NCBI GenBank assembly: GCA_025765595.1 | Contig: JAIVFH010000007.1 | Coordinates: forward strand, 434,001 to 498,000 | Reading direction: 5' to 3' | From: Obelidium mucronatum | Lineage: Eukaryota > Chytridiomycota > Chytridiomycetes > Chytridiales > Chytriomycetaceae | Length of the DNA stretch: 64,000 nt | Shown here: positions 33,817-46,366 of the stretch, in pieces | Layout: each line of letters starts with the position of its first letter | Numbering within the stretch: the first letter of the stretch is position 1 | Position numbers and translations under genes: made by a program | The notes under the pieces: model-generated | What the model was told of the DNA's origin: nothing | Databases searched by the model: none | Seen by the model: the letters and a program-made list of their open reading frames with translations, nothing else

Positions 33817-34220
33817 TTAACAAAGTGTAGCAAAGGCTTTTTCAATATCAAGTCTTTTGGGTGGGCCGCAGCAGTTTGTTCCCTTAATTGTGTCAAGATA
33901 ACAAATTGGGTGCTTCTTGGGTTCATTGACGGGTGCTTCAGCTCTATGCAAAATTTCTGTAGCCCGCCAATCTCCTTGTTTGGCATGCGGGATGCTGCCC
34001 CAGATCACGAAGCCAATTGGGTGCATCCTTCCAGAGATTCGAATAAATCGACTTTGATCTACTTCTGCGATCAATGGTTGCATCTGACCTCCACAGTCAA
34101 AGCCAACTTGCTGATATGAAGGAAAAAAAATGTGCTTGATAAAAATCAATTTGGCACGAACAAGCACTGACCAATTTCTTTTTCGTTTCTTTTAAAAACT
34201 ACCCCACAAAGCCAATTCAT
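33817..34220 (-). CDS. Small two-exon hypothetical protein, head-to-head with PAL
   Basis: ATG at 34220 opens a 6-codon exon (MNWLCG), a GTAGTT donor follows, and a strong pyrimidine tract ending ATATCAG precedes the second exon, which runs to TAA at 33817. The joined product is about 104 residues and reads like folded protein (FDCGGQMQPLIAEV, RFIRISGRMHPIGFVIWGSI, CYLDTIKGTNCCGPPKRLD). I recognise no family. Its ATG lies only 13 bases from the PAL ATG on the other strand, so the two 5' leaders would overlap. Further exons at either end are possible. Confidence 0.4.
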
Positions 34221-34233
34221 CCCAACAGCTAAG

Positions 34234-36883
34234 ATGGAACAAGGCAGATCACTCTCAATCAAGACATCTGCTCCAGTAGCAACGTCACCACTTGCCGAGT
34301 GAGTGTGCCGCCTCCTGTGCCGAGACTTGAAAGCGATCAATTCTAATCTATCAAACCCCTTGAATAGGACTCACCGCGCATCTATCGACTCGAACCGCAC
34401 TGCCAGCTCTCCTTCTACAGCAAAGCCCGTCAAGGGCTTCTTTGCCTCGCTTGCTAACAAGATCCTCAAACCAAATGACATCCCATCCCCAAGACCCTCC
34501 GTCGAGAAAGTCCCCAGACAATCGATCTCGTACAAGAAGCTGCTCTCGTCGCCGAAGGACGAAGTGATGCTCGCTCTTAACCAAGATCTGACTCAACTCG
34601 AGCTCTTCAAGCGGCTGCACGAGCAGTGGGAAACCGCTGTGGCTGACGGTGTCCAGATCGATGCCAAGCACCGAATCAACCTCTCGTCCTTCCTTGCTGT
34701 CATGCACGGATCTGCTCATCTCGAGATTGCTGATGCACAAGCCTTGGATGTTGCGTTACAAACTTCCATCGACATTCTGGCTCAAAGAAACAACGATGTC
34801 TACGGTGTCAACACTGGATTCGGAGGTAACGCTGACATGCGATCGGACGATGCCCAAGCCGTGCAGGTTGGACTCATCAAGCACTTGAACGCTGGGATGT
34901 CAAACCACATTCACGACGCGGAAATCACCCGTGGCGCAATGATCTTGCGTGTTTTGTCAATGTCGCGTGGTGGTTCTGCTGTGAGATTGCAGCTGATTGA
35001 GATTCTAATCAAGCTGATTGAGGCGAGGGTCACACCTTGTGTTCCACTTCGTGGTTCTATCAGTGCCAGTGGTGATCTGATGCCTCTCTCGTACGTTGCG
35101 GGTTTGATCAGTGGTCGCTTCCAAAATGCTGAAAAAGCCGCAACTGGTTTGTTATCTGTCTCAAAAAAATTTCGGGCTTGACCTCGGCTTTTGTCTTTTT
35201 CTGTTTTTGTTAATCTGCCTTCAATGTTCAGGTCCAAAGGGTGAATTCCTCACTGGAAAGCAAGCTCTTCTTGCTGCTGGTATTCCACAGCCAATCACTT
35301 TTGCCGCCAAAGAAGCGTTGGCACTTGTCAATGGAACTTCCTTCTCTTGCTCTATGGCAGCTTCGTGTGCTTTAGATGCTCACGTAAGTTTTCGTTTTTC
35401 GCTTCTTGTTGTGTGGTCCACTGACGTTGCAACTCTGAAACCAGTCTCTCACTTTGTTGGTTCAAGTTTTAACTGCTTTCAGCACTGAAGCTCTTGCTGG
35501 TCACGTTGATGCCTTTGATCCAGCCGTCGCCCGCTTGAGACCACACCCAGGCCAAGTCGAGCTGTGTGCAAACATTTCCTACCTCCTTCGAGACTCTAAC
35601 CTTGTCGGAAACAACAAGTCTGTCCTTGTCCCACTTCTTTGGCGCAGAACTATGCCCCAGGACAGATACAGTATCCGTACTGCCCCTCAATGGCTCTGTC
35701 CTCTCGTCGAATGTCTCACTCAAATCACAAAGACACTCGAAATCGAAATCAACTCTGTCACAGACAACCCTCTTGTGGATATTGTCAACAACAAGATTCT
35801 CCACGCCGGAAACTTCCAGGCTCTCTCTGTCGCAGACACGATGGACCGTCTCCGTCTCCAGCTGCCACAATGCGGGACGTTTGGTCTTTGCCCAACACTC
35901 TGAACTCATCAACCCAGTGTTGAGTCAAGGATTACCAGCCAACTTGGCGTGGGGTCACCCTGGAACCGACTTTGGTTTCAAGGGACTTGACGTTTCTATG
36001 GCATCTTACCTTTCTGAATTAGGAGACTTGGCCTTGCCAATCAGTGTCCACGTGCAATCTGCTGAACTCCACAACCAAGCCGTCAACTCGCTTGCCTTGA
36101 TTTCTGCACGCAAGACGCAGAAGGCGATTGAAGTCTTGCAAATGATGCTTTCCTGCTTGATTGCGTCGCTCTGTCAAGCCGCTGATTTGCGTGCCTTGGA
36201 ATCAGCAATCAGTCAGCGTGTTCGTTTGGCGATTGTGACTGGTCTCAAGGCATCTTCATATCGAAAACTTGGACTCGGTCACAGAAATAGTCATGAACGC
36301 TTTCGCATCAAAGTTGTTGGAGCACCGTGAAATCGGGTGGACTGAGCGTGTAGCATATGCTGTTGAGTTTGCGACTGGAAAACTCGTCTTCTTGCCAGAA
36401 TGTAAAGACGTTGTGGCCCAGTTGGTTCAGTTTGGTGAGACGTTGCGTCGTGAGGTTCTTGTTGCGATTGAGACATCCCAGAAGGAAGTTGGTACTGGAA
36501 AGGGGGATCGTGTGCTCTCGTCTTCTGCAAAGAAGGTGTACATGCATATTCGAAAGACCAAGAACATGTAAGTCTCCTTTCAATTTTTCCTATCAATTAT
36601 CCCGCCTATTAAAGCTCTTCTTTTGCCCTGTAGTCCAATGTACAAGGATGAGAAGGAATTCATTGTTGGTCGGATGTTGGATCGAGTTTTGGCTTTTGTT
36701 AAGAATAGAAAGGAAGTCGACTCTCTGATTCTATCTGCATTCGAAGGAATCGAAGAAGCCACGTTTGCTGATGAAGTTAACAGCAACAGTAGCGAAACTG
36801 AGAATGATTCGGAGACAGCTCTTGATGATGTGACTGCATCTGAACCAGTTGAAGTCATTCCAGCCGCGACAAAGCTTGTGTAA
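34234..36883 (+). CDS. PAL: Phenylalanine ammonia-lyase (MIO enzyme), two frame breaks
   Basis: Exons 34234-34298, 34368-35146, 35232-35383, 35445-36567 and 36634-36883; 788 residues after removing two surplus bases. The Ala-Ser-Gly triad that cyclises to the MIO electrophile is coded at 35065-35073 in SISASGDLMPLSY. YGVNTGFGGNADMRSD, NGTSFSCSMAA, VTDNPLVD, LHNQAVNSLALISAR and the C-terminal helical extension are fungal/plant PAL features rather than histidase. The enzyme converts L-Phe to trans-cinnamate and ammonia in the cytosol. Frame breaks lie at about 35864 (CTGCCAC where CTGCAC is expected) and at 36262 (TATCGAAAAC where TATGAAAAC is expected). Both sides are fully conserved, so base errors are more likely than decay. 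Confidence 0.88.
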
Positions 36884-37047
36884 AATTAGCACATTTTCCC
36901 ACTCTCTCATTCCTCTTTTTATTTGGTGGATATACGATTCATTCGTTTGTTGTTTATACCTTCTATCATCTTGTCATGAATAAACTCAAGCCGGTTAAAA
37001 AAAAAGAATTATTTCAATACACAAATACGTGCAGTTTATTTAATCTA

Positions 37048-37965
37048 TCATGACCTTCTCCAAAACATGTCGGAACTGCTCTCAGGACCGGCGAAAACAA
37101 CACTTTGAGTCTCAACCCAATCGCGAATAACCGAATCAGCCGGAATCATATCTGAATTGCCAGACAAGAATAAATTTTTCAGCTCCCGCAGGTTGGTCAG
37201 CGTATGGGGAATACTTCCAGATAGGCGATTTTCAATAACCGACAAATGGGTAAGCTTTGTCAAGAATCCCAGTTCACTTGGGATCCCGCCCGTCACTTGA
37301 TTGCTTTGAAGCACAAATTTCTGAAGCTTTACGAGCTGACTCAATTCCGCAGGAATCGTGCCCGTCAACTGATTCTCATCCAATTTAAGTACCTTGAGGT
37401 TCACCAGTTTACCCAGAGCCACAGGAATAGAGCCTGTGAGACAGTTTCGTGACAAGTACAAGTACTTTAGCAAGCGCAAATTCCCCAATTCAGCAGGGAT
37501 ATCCCCGTGAAACTGGTTTTGTATGAAATCAATCAATGTCAATTGTGTGAGGAGGCCGATTTCACGAGGGATTTGGCCAGTGCATCCAGCATGCTTGATG
37601 GTTAGTTCGGAGAGATTTTCAAAGCGGCCAATCTGAGAAGAGATTGTTGCGTGTTGCGGGAGATTCGTCAGCCACATGAGAACCCGTTCCATGTGTTTTG
37701 CGTACAGCAACGCGTATGCTTCTTGGTAGCCTTTGTGGCTGGCCCAGAACAGACGATCGAGAGGACAAAGTTGATCTGAATCACAGATTTCTATTTTCAA
37801 GCAGGTGTTGGTGTTGTGGCGCTTGATGTTGTCCAGACTGAATGCCGTTGATGCCAAGCACTCGTTTACAGCCCTTGAGAGAAGCCTAAATGCGACTACT
37901 TGCGTGGGATGGATCCAGCTGAAGATAAGAGAAACGAGTTCAGTTGGCAAATCAACGAGAGGCAT
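37048..37965 (-). CDS. F-box-like / plant-type LRR protein (LRR-5)
   Basis: Single exon, 305 residues. The F-box-like element is at the very N-terminus (LVDLPTELVSLIFSWIHP, then FRLLSRAVNECLAS). A linker FWASHKGYQEAYALLY follows, then about six LRRs (LTGSIPVALGKLVNLKVLKL, LSGSIPHTLTNLRELKNLFL). It ends shortly after the last repeat without a charged tail. Closest in layout to LRR-2. No membrane segment. It is convergent with PAL, whose AATAAA is at about 36979. Confidence 0.77.
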   Translation of the reverse strand: MPLVDLPTELVSLIFSWIHPTQVVAFRLLSRAVNECLASTAFSLDNIKRHNTNTCLKIEICDSDQLCPLDRLFWASHKGYQEAYALLYAKHMERVLMWLTNLPQHATISSQIGRFENLSELTIKHAGCTGQIPREIGLLTQLTLIDFIQNQFHGDIPAELGNLRLLKYLYLSRNCLTGSIPVALGKLVNLKVLKLDENQLTGTIPAELSQLVKLQKFVLQSNQVTGGIPSELGFLTKLTHLSVIENRLSGSIPHTLTNLRELKNLFLSGNSDMIPADSVIRDWVETQSVVFAGPESSSDMFWRRS

Positions 37966-37988
37966 TTATGGAAAATAAAACTCTGAAA

Positions 37989-40247
37989 ATGGCAAAGCGA
38001 GAGTGAGAACATTCAAAATAATTCAAGCTGGGAGGGCGATCCACATCTAATAAGCGCATTCTTATTTCAAATAATAAGGATCGAAGTAACAGACAGTCGC
38101 ACGGGGCAGACGTACAAAGTAGAGATTGATGAAGGTGGGAGTGGCTCTTATCTTTAATCCTTATTACTTTGTTTCCTGTTCTAAAACCGGCTCTGTGCTT
38201 TACTTTTTAAGATACTATTCCTGCTTCGTTCTTTTCTCAAATGGGACTGAGTCTGTACGTGTTTTTCTTTGATTGATCGGTTTGTCTCAAGCTAAACGAG
38301 CGTTTGTATTCCAGTTACGATAATGGATACTTGAATACTTCAGGTACTTTTAACTGCTATGAAGGAATGCGGCAGAGGAGATGTTGAAGGGTGTTGAAGT
38401 GCCAAGCAAGCGAATGTTTCTGACACCGCCTTTTTTTTACTGCATCATTAAGTCTGCCGATCGACCATCTCTTACATTGATGGAGATAGAGGAATTCTCA
38501 GGTAACGGAATTGTGGCTTCTGGATTTCATGATCGTGTGTGGAGAGTGTCTTGGCTCTTTTGTTTTTTAATCGGCAAAAACAACCTTAAAGATACCGTGG
38601 ATACAATATCGAAGACCTTGCCGAACATAGTTCCTTTATTGAAGTCTCATACCTCTTGATTTACGGCGAGCTTCCAACGAAGCAGCAACTCGAGACTTGG
38701 AACACGAGAATTATGCGTCATACTTATGTCCACGAGAATATGATTGACTACATGAAGAGTTTCCGTTATGATGCTCATCCTGTTGAGTAGTTCTATTTTT
38801 TGGATTCTTTTTTGGATTGGTTTGACGCTGACTCGGTTTTTTTTTGTCTTTATACCACAAAGATGGGAATGCTGGTTAGTGCTATCGCGGCAATGTCCAC
38901 TTTCCACCCGGAAGCCAGTACATCCTTGCACGGAGAGCAAATCTACGACGATCCAAAGATGATCAACAAGCAAATCTTCCGTCTCGTAGGAAAACGTAAT
39001 TGCGTTCATCTATTGCACATACTTTGTCCTTGCGACTTTTCGATTTAATTTTTTTAAATTTCTTCTTGCTAGTTCCAACATTGGCCGCGATTGCATACCG
39101 TCACAGAATCGGTCGCCCTTATGTGTACCCGAACCAAGAGCTCGATTTCACTGGAAACTTTCTCTTCATGATGGATCGATTGAGTGAAACTGCGTACACA
39201 CCGAACCCGGCCCTCGTGCGCGCGTTGGATATTATTTTCATTTTGCATGCCGATCATGAATTGAATTGTAGTACGGCGGCTGTGAGACAGTTGGGAAGTA
39301 CAGGAATTGATCCTTACATTAGGTGATGAATCACTTTTTTTTGGGAGTTGTTTTTTGGAGTTGTTTTTTGGTTTATTGATTTAAGTGTTATTTTAAACCC
39401 AGCGTTGCGGGAAGTGCTGCTGCATTGTATGGACCAATGCACGGAGGTGCAAATGAAGCTGCTTTGAGAATGCTTGAAGGTGCTATCCTTTTTTTTTTTT
39501 TCTTGAATTTGGTGCAAGTTGTTAAATCGGGTTTTGTCAGAAATCGGTACTGTGGATAAAATCCCTGCTTTTATCGAAGAAGTGAAAGCAAAAAAGAGAA
39601 AAGTTGATGGGTTTCGGTCACCGTGTGTACAAATTCTACGATCCAGTGCGTTAAGGAATTTTTTTTTGTTACTCCGAGTGTTTTTCGACTGACGGAGGTT
39701 TTTTTTCTTAGCGTGCCAAGCTGATGCGCAAAACTGCTGATGAGGTCTTCAAAATTATGGGACGTAACCCCATTATTGATGTCGCTGTCGAGGTTTGTGC
39801 ACGAACAAAATCGATATGAAAGTTGAAATTAATATTTTGGTATCTTTTTCAGTTGGAGCGTATTGCATTAAGCGATGAATACTTTATCAAGCGTAATCTG
39901 TATCCCAATGTTGATTGTAAGCGTTTTTGGACTGTTTTTTGTCCATGTTGCCGGAATCTAAACAAACCAAAAAAACAACAATAGTCTATAGTGGAATCAT
40001 TTACAAGTCTATGGGTTTCCCAACTGACTTTTTCCCAGTTCTGTTTGCAATCGCTCGTACAACTGGATGGTTGGCACACTGGCGTGAACAGCTTTTGCAA
40101 GGAACTCCAATTTTTAGACCAGCTCAAGCTTATGATGGAGAAAGTGCACGAGAATATGTGAAGATGGAGGATCGTGTAGATTCTTCGGCTGCGTCTGCTG
40201 GAGAGGGCGCGTTTGGAGCGGGAAAGGCCAACCCTCGCAAGCTTTGA
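37989..40247 (+). CDS. Citrate synthase (no mitochondrial presequence visible)
   Basis: Thirteen exons: 37989-38002, 38079-38134, 38212-38254, 38315-38343, 38453-38501, 38592-38781, 38863-38995, 39073-39322, 39403-39479, 39541-39646, 39712-39792, 39853-39916 and 39985-40247; about 451 residues with one missing base. Landmarks: [53 protein letters not shown] (catalytic His), [23 protein letters not shown] (catalytic His) and [16 protein letters not shown]. It catalyses oxaloacetate plus acetyl-CoA to citrate. The protein starts MAKREIEVTDS, with no targeting presequence, as in bacterial-type enzymes, and ends PRKL, a marginal peroxisomal signal. The frame break is in the A-run at about 39599-39603. 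Tiny 5' exons were placed by homology and phase. Confidence 0.88.
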
Positions 40248-40393
40248 AAGAGGCGACTCTTAACAGCATCTTTTATACTTCTTGTTTTGATGTGAGCACA
40301 AAGTAAAAAATAAAAGCAATTGAGATTTTTGACTTTGAACTGGATGTCCGGACACTTCCCAAATATTTTTTATCCCAAAAACACATAACCAAT

Positions 40394-41630
<1,237 letters not shown>

Positions 41631-41930
41631 AGGACTTGAATTGTTTTGTTGTGTCGTTTGTTGCTACTATCCAAAAACGAGAATATATTATATTTATGTG
41701 CTTTCCAAAACCTATTTTGTTCCCAAACAGCCCTTTGTTTGACGATCCAGAACATTGACGGGAAACAAAGGACTCCAATCAGATTTCCGTAGCTTTCTCT
41801 CTTGCAACTCTTGTGAAAATCAAAGGGATTACCATCTGCACCAAAAAGCCATTGCCCCATTTCCCATCCTTCTCTTCTCACTCCCAGCCTTGCAAGAAAA
41901 ACTCGCTGTTGCTACCTCTGCCTTATTAAA

Positions 41931-42998
41931 ATGTTTCAAGATTCTTCTATTGCATCAACCTCTTCTACAACGCGTCCATTTGAACGGGTGCCTCCACCCT
42001 TTCACTCGCGACCAAGCGACTTGGGAGACTCAGAGACCCAAGTTCCGATAGCCAGCGACCGCTGGGATGAACGGTCACTTGTTATAAATACAGCGAAGGA
42101 CGACCAAAGAATAACCCAACAATGCAACAGCCTCCCAACACCAATAACACCAACACCAACAACAGACCCGAATCCGGTAAAACCAGAAAAAACGAGAAAT
42201 GGGATTCACAATGAGACGATTCAAGAATCCACATTGACAGCTCAGGAACTGGAAGTGTTTCAGTTCTTGCATGAAAAGTTTCTGTTGAATCAACAGCAAC
42301 AACTTGAACACGAGCATCAGCATCAGCAGCAATTAGAAACCGAAGAGGAAGTCAAAACTATGAGCAAAAGCGAGGAGCGACCGAACCATCAATCGTTGGA
42401 CGAGCATCAACAACTTGGAAAAATAGATGTGGATGATTCCCCCACCAAAGACACTCTCCGGAAAAAAAGCTCAATTGTATCTAATCTGTCTGTTACATCA
42501 AGTGCATTATCATCGTCATCATCATTGCTGCTGTCGCCATTGTCTTCAGTTTCTTCTCCAATTAAAGATGCGTCGGTTTCATCTCCGACAGCAACAATAG
42601 CAATGGCGCCAGCAACGGCACCATCGCGAGGCTCGGGGAGCTATGCAAGGACGCGAAGAGCAAGCACGTATGGTTTAGGAAACAAGTATAAATGCACAAT
42701 TTGCCCGAAAGAGTTCGAACGGCCAAGTACATTGAAAACACACATGAACTCTCATACAGGGAATCGGCCATATGAATGTACAAGGGAGGGGTGCTCGTGG
42801 AAGTTTACAGTGTTGAGTAATTTGAAGAGGCATGAGAGGAGTTGTGGGAATAGTGAGTATGCGAGGAGGCCGAGTTTTGGGGTGTCAATGCCGACGGCAG
42901 CGGTGGTGGCTGTTGCAGTTGATAAGACTTCTGATTTGCCATGTGTTGCACAGGGAGAGGATCTTGTTGTCGATCGAGGTACACTAGCCGATATTTGA
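41931..42998 (+). CDS. C2H2 zinc-finger transcription factor (two fingers)
   Basis: Single exon, 355 residues. Two adjacent C2H2 fingers near residues 258-310: YKCTICPKEFERPSTLKTHM followed by NSH, a TGNRPYEC linker, then CTREGCSWKFTVLSNLKRHE with a final SC. The second finger ends His-Cys rather than His-His. The N-terminal 250 residues are disordered with Gln/His and Ser runs and one leucine-rich helix (QELEVFQFLHEKFLLNQQQQ). The finger pair resembles those of fungal stress and development regulators, but no ortholog can be named. Confidence 0.75.
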   Translation: MFQDSSIASTSSTTRPFERVPPPFHSRPSDLGDSETQVPIASDRWDERSLVINTAKDDQRITQQCNSLPTPITPTPTTDPNPVKPEKTRNGIHNETIQESTLTAQELEVFQFLHEKFLLNQQQQLEHEHQHQQQLETEEEVKTMSKSEERPNHQSLDEHQQLGKIDVDDSPTKDTLRKKSSIVSNLSVTSSALSSSSSLLLSPLSSVSSPIKDASVSSPTATIAMAPATAPSRGSGSYARTRRASTYGLGNKYKCTICPKEFERPSTLKTHMNSHTGNRPYECTREGCSWKFTVLSNLKRHERSCGNSEYARRPSFGVSMPTAAVVAVAVDKTSDLPCVAQGEDLVVDRGTLADI

Positions 42999-43435
42999 TT
43001 TTTGTTTGGGGTTCCGCTTTTATCCTTTTCCCTTTTTTGAGTTATTTACTATGCTTTTGTTTTTGTTTTTGTTTTTTTCAAGTTTTTACGTTTGTTCTAA
43101 ATCCTTTTTTTTTCATTGAGTCTATTTTTCTTTTTCCTCCTGTTTGCCAGTATTTTTCTTTATGATGATGATGATGCTTAATAATATTATAATCGAGAGA
43201 TTTCCAAATAAATATGACACTTATCTGATTGTTGATATATTGGCATTCCTGGATAATTCTCAACGAAAAACTTTCTGATTTAATCAGTGAAATTTTCAGG
43301 TTGACGCAATATCGCCCGTGCATCTTGTAATCAAGCCCGCATGGTGCGCTTGCACGCCTCAGCCCGTGCATTGTTATCCTTGATTGTATATCTTGCTGTT
43401 TACACAAGACACCAAAAAACAAAAAAGGCCGGAAA
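42999..43435. other. Intergenic region
   Basis: T-rich 3' flank of the C2H2 gene, then the upstream region of the sulfate permease. The decamer GCCCGTGCAT occurs twice (about 43313 and 43373), upstream of the permease ATG. No gene is seen. Confidence 0.4.
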
Positions 43436-45683
43436 ATGTCGTTCGCTCCAGAGACCCAAATACAATATCTAAAGCGACGAGTCACTGAAGGAACAGATTT
43501 GAAAGCTGCTTCCAAGGAGTATGTCAAGTCGCTGTTTCCAATATTCCAATGGATCCACCGATACAACTTGCGGTGGTTCTTGCATGACTTTATTGCCGGA
43601 ATTACAGTCGCACTTGTGGTGATTCCCCAAGCTATTTCCTATGCAACAAAGCTCGTGGGTTTGCCGCCGCAATTTGGGCTATATACGTCATTTATAGGAT
43701 GTCTCATTTATGCTGTCTTCGCCACTTCAAAAGGTATCAAATCAGATTGGAGGAAACAAAGAAATAAGAGAGAGACGGCTAACTATCCCTGCAAATTTAG
43801 ATGTTACCATCGGACCTACTGCTGTTCAGTCGTTGTTGGTTGGTCAAACGATTGCTACGTACATCCCGAATGCAACACCTGCCGAAAAAATCATGTTTGC
43901 CATAACACTCGCTTTTTGGTCTGGAGTTTTTCAAACCTTTGTGGGAGTGTTTCGCTTGGGAGTTATCGTGGACTTTGTACCTGTCCCAGTCATTGCTGGA
44001 TTCACGTCTGGGGCTGGTGTGCAAATCATTATTCAACAGCTTCCTGGGTTATTTGGTATCAAAGGAATCAATACCAACAGCTCTCCATCATACCAAGTTC
44101 TCTACGATTTTTTCAGCAACATTGGGAACTTGGCTAAATACGATGCCATTTTTGGAGTGTCTGCCTTCTTTCTGATCCTCATTGTCAAGTACTCGTTTCA
44201 TGCTGCTTCCAAGAAGGTGGATTCTTTGAAGTACATTGGATTTTTATGCTACGCGTTGGCGTTGATTGTCTTTACCAGCATCTCATATGTCGTTCGTGAC
44301 AATAAGGATATTCCGCTCTCGATTGTAAAGACGATTCCTTACGGGTTGTCGGGGATACAGCAAGCGAATGTGGCGCTGCCTTACGCTTCAACAGTCTTTC
44401 CAGCGATTCCCGCTGTGTTTGTTGTCGGTATTTTGGAACACATAGCAGTGGTGAAAACGTATGGCCGAATCAATGGATATACCACGGACTCGAACCAGGA
44501 AATCCTTGCCATTGGACTGACCAACGTCATTGCCTCGTTTGTTGGAGGATTCCCTGCGACTGCTTCCTTCTCCAGATCCGCCATCAAGTCCTCCTGTGAT
44601 GTCAAGACTCCCCTGGGAACTTTCTTTACTGGAATCCTGGTCGTGATTGGACTCTTTACATTCACAAACGTGCTATACTATATACCTACCTCTGTTCTCG
44701 CCGCCATCGTCATCACAGCCATCTTTGACCTCTTTGTCAACTTTACAATCATAAAGAGTCTGTGGGAAGTCGACATTTTCGACTTTATCGGATTCATGAT
44801 TGCCCTCATTACAACCTGGGTAGCCAACATTGAATACGCAATCTACGCATCAGTGGCCTGGTCCCTCCTCGTTCTACTTCTCCGAATTGCGCGACCACGT
44901 GTGAACGCGCTTGTTCGCACACCTTCAGGGGACTGGATGGACCCAGAAAGTGTTGGCTTCAAAAGTAGTATTTTCCGACGCGAGTCATCTTCGAAATATA
45001 TTCGACCTGATGGGATCTTGGTGTTCAAAATCGATGAATCCCTGACGTATCCAAACAGTGGATACTTTACAAAACGCCTTAAACAGACTGTGATTGAAAA
45101 CTTCAAGTACAATGCCTTCCACATTTACAAGGTGGAGAGAAAGTGGGACAAATCTGGGACGGAGCAGAGATACAAGTACAAGACTGAACGGAGCTGGAAC
45201 GATGATACTGAAGAACGCGTTGCTGAGCGGGAGAGGCAGGGGTTGGCGTCGTTGCCTCCGCTTCGTGCGATTGTTTTGGATTTCTCTTCAGTCAGTCATG
45301 TGGATTATACTGGGTTGCAAGCCTTGTTGGATGCCAAGGATGATGTTGAGAGGTTCACTGGACGCGCTGTGCCGTTCCATTTTGCTAATGTGCGAAGGAA
45401 TCAGTTGAACGCGTTGATTCGAGTGCATGGTATCGATTCTGGACATAGCTTGGATGCTACACCAGGAGCACCTGCACCGGCCACTGCTCGAAAGAGTGGC
45501 GGGTTCATTGGTTTTTTGAAATCGGCATTGCAAACGGATTATGAGGAAATTGAGTTGAAGCAGAGGCGGGAAGCTGCTGCCTTGGAATATTTCCACTTTA
45601 ACGTGGATGATGCGGTAGAGGCCGCACATGAAGAGACAAAGAGCTTGTTGGCGCTTATGAATTATAGAACAGCAAATCAGTGA
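43436..45683 (+). CDS. SulP-family sulfate permease with STAS domain
   Basis: Exons 43436-43733 and 43801-45683; 726 residues. IAGITVALVVIPQAISYATK is the SulP signature near the N-terminus, followed by about a dozen membrane segments and FVGGFPATASFSRSAIKSSC. The C-terminal STAS domain (about residues 490-640) has LRAIVLDFSSVSHVDYTGLQ, with the phosphorylatable-type serine region, and an insertion rich in charged residues before it. The protein should import sulfate, driven by protons, across the plasma membrane. GFxPATxSxSRS and DxTGLQAL are standard for fungal members. No odd feature apart from a single 67-base intron. Confidence 0.92.
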
Positions 45684-46366
45684 TTTAGAGAATCAGCCTC
45701 CCCCTGTTGTTGTTGACTGTCATCCACTAGAACTTTAATAACAGCTTATAATTCCATATTCCTATTTGCACTATTCCTTGTGACAACTAGCCTAACAAGA
45801 CATCTTTGTCAAGTACTTGGGGGCGACAAGCCGGTTGGAAGACCAACCCACCAGCTCATTAGCTCTACAGGAGTGTGGGTCCAAGCATTGTTTAGCGTCA
45901 GTGGTGTCATCAGCGCTTCAACAAGCGATGCCAACCGGCCGGCGTCTCCTTGGCATTCCTGAAGACTCCGGACCACTCACTGTCCACGCTGCTGTCGTTC
46001 CCAAAGCGGAGACTATCATACTCATCAATATTATCAATCAAGAATATGATATTTACATCCATCACGCCAACTCAACAGGAGGCGCATGGGCTTAGGAGGG
46101 ATACTGTTCTGGCTCCGTACTTTGAACCAGCTTTATCATGTTATACCTTTTTGACCCTTGCTTTCCACGCTCAGAGGTCGCGTCGACGACGCTGGCAGGG
46201 GACAGTGGCGGTGGCTTTTTTCTGACATACTCAATTTTTTCTGCGACTTCCGGGGCAGATTAGAGGAATAACCTAGGTGCTGTAAATACTTCAACAATCC
46301 TTTTTAATACAATTTATATTTGTCGTGGTCCCGAAAAGTGTGTGCTCCCTCCTGAATTAATCTGCA
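45684..46366. other. Intergenic region, no gene established
   Basis: 683 bases between the permease and LRR-6. A minus-strand open stretch at about 45915-46075 (DVNIIFLIDNIDEYDSLRF and onward, about 53 codons) looks protein-like. It has no joinable exons or recognised motif and may be a remnant. Confidence 0.35.
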
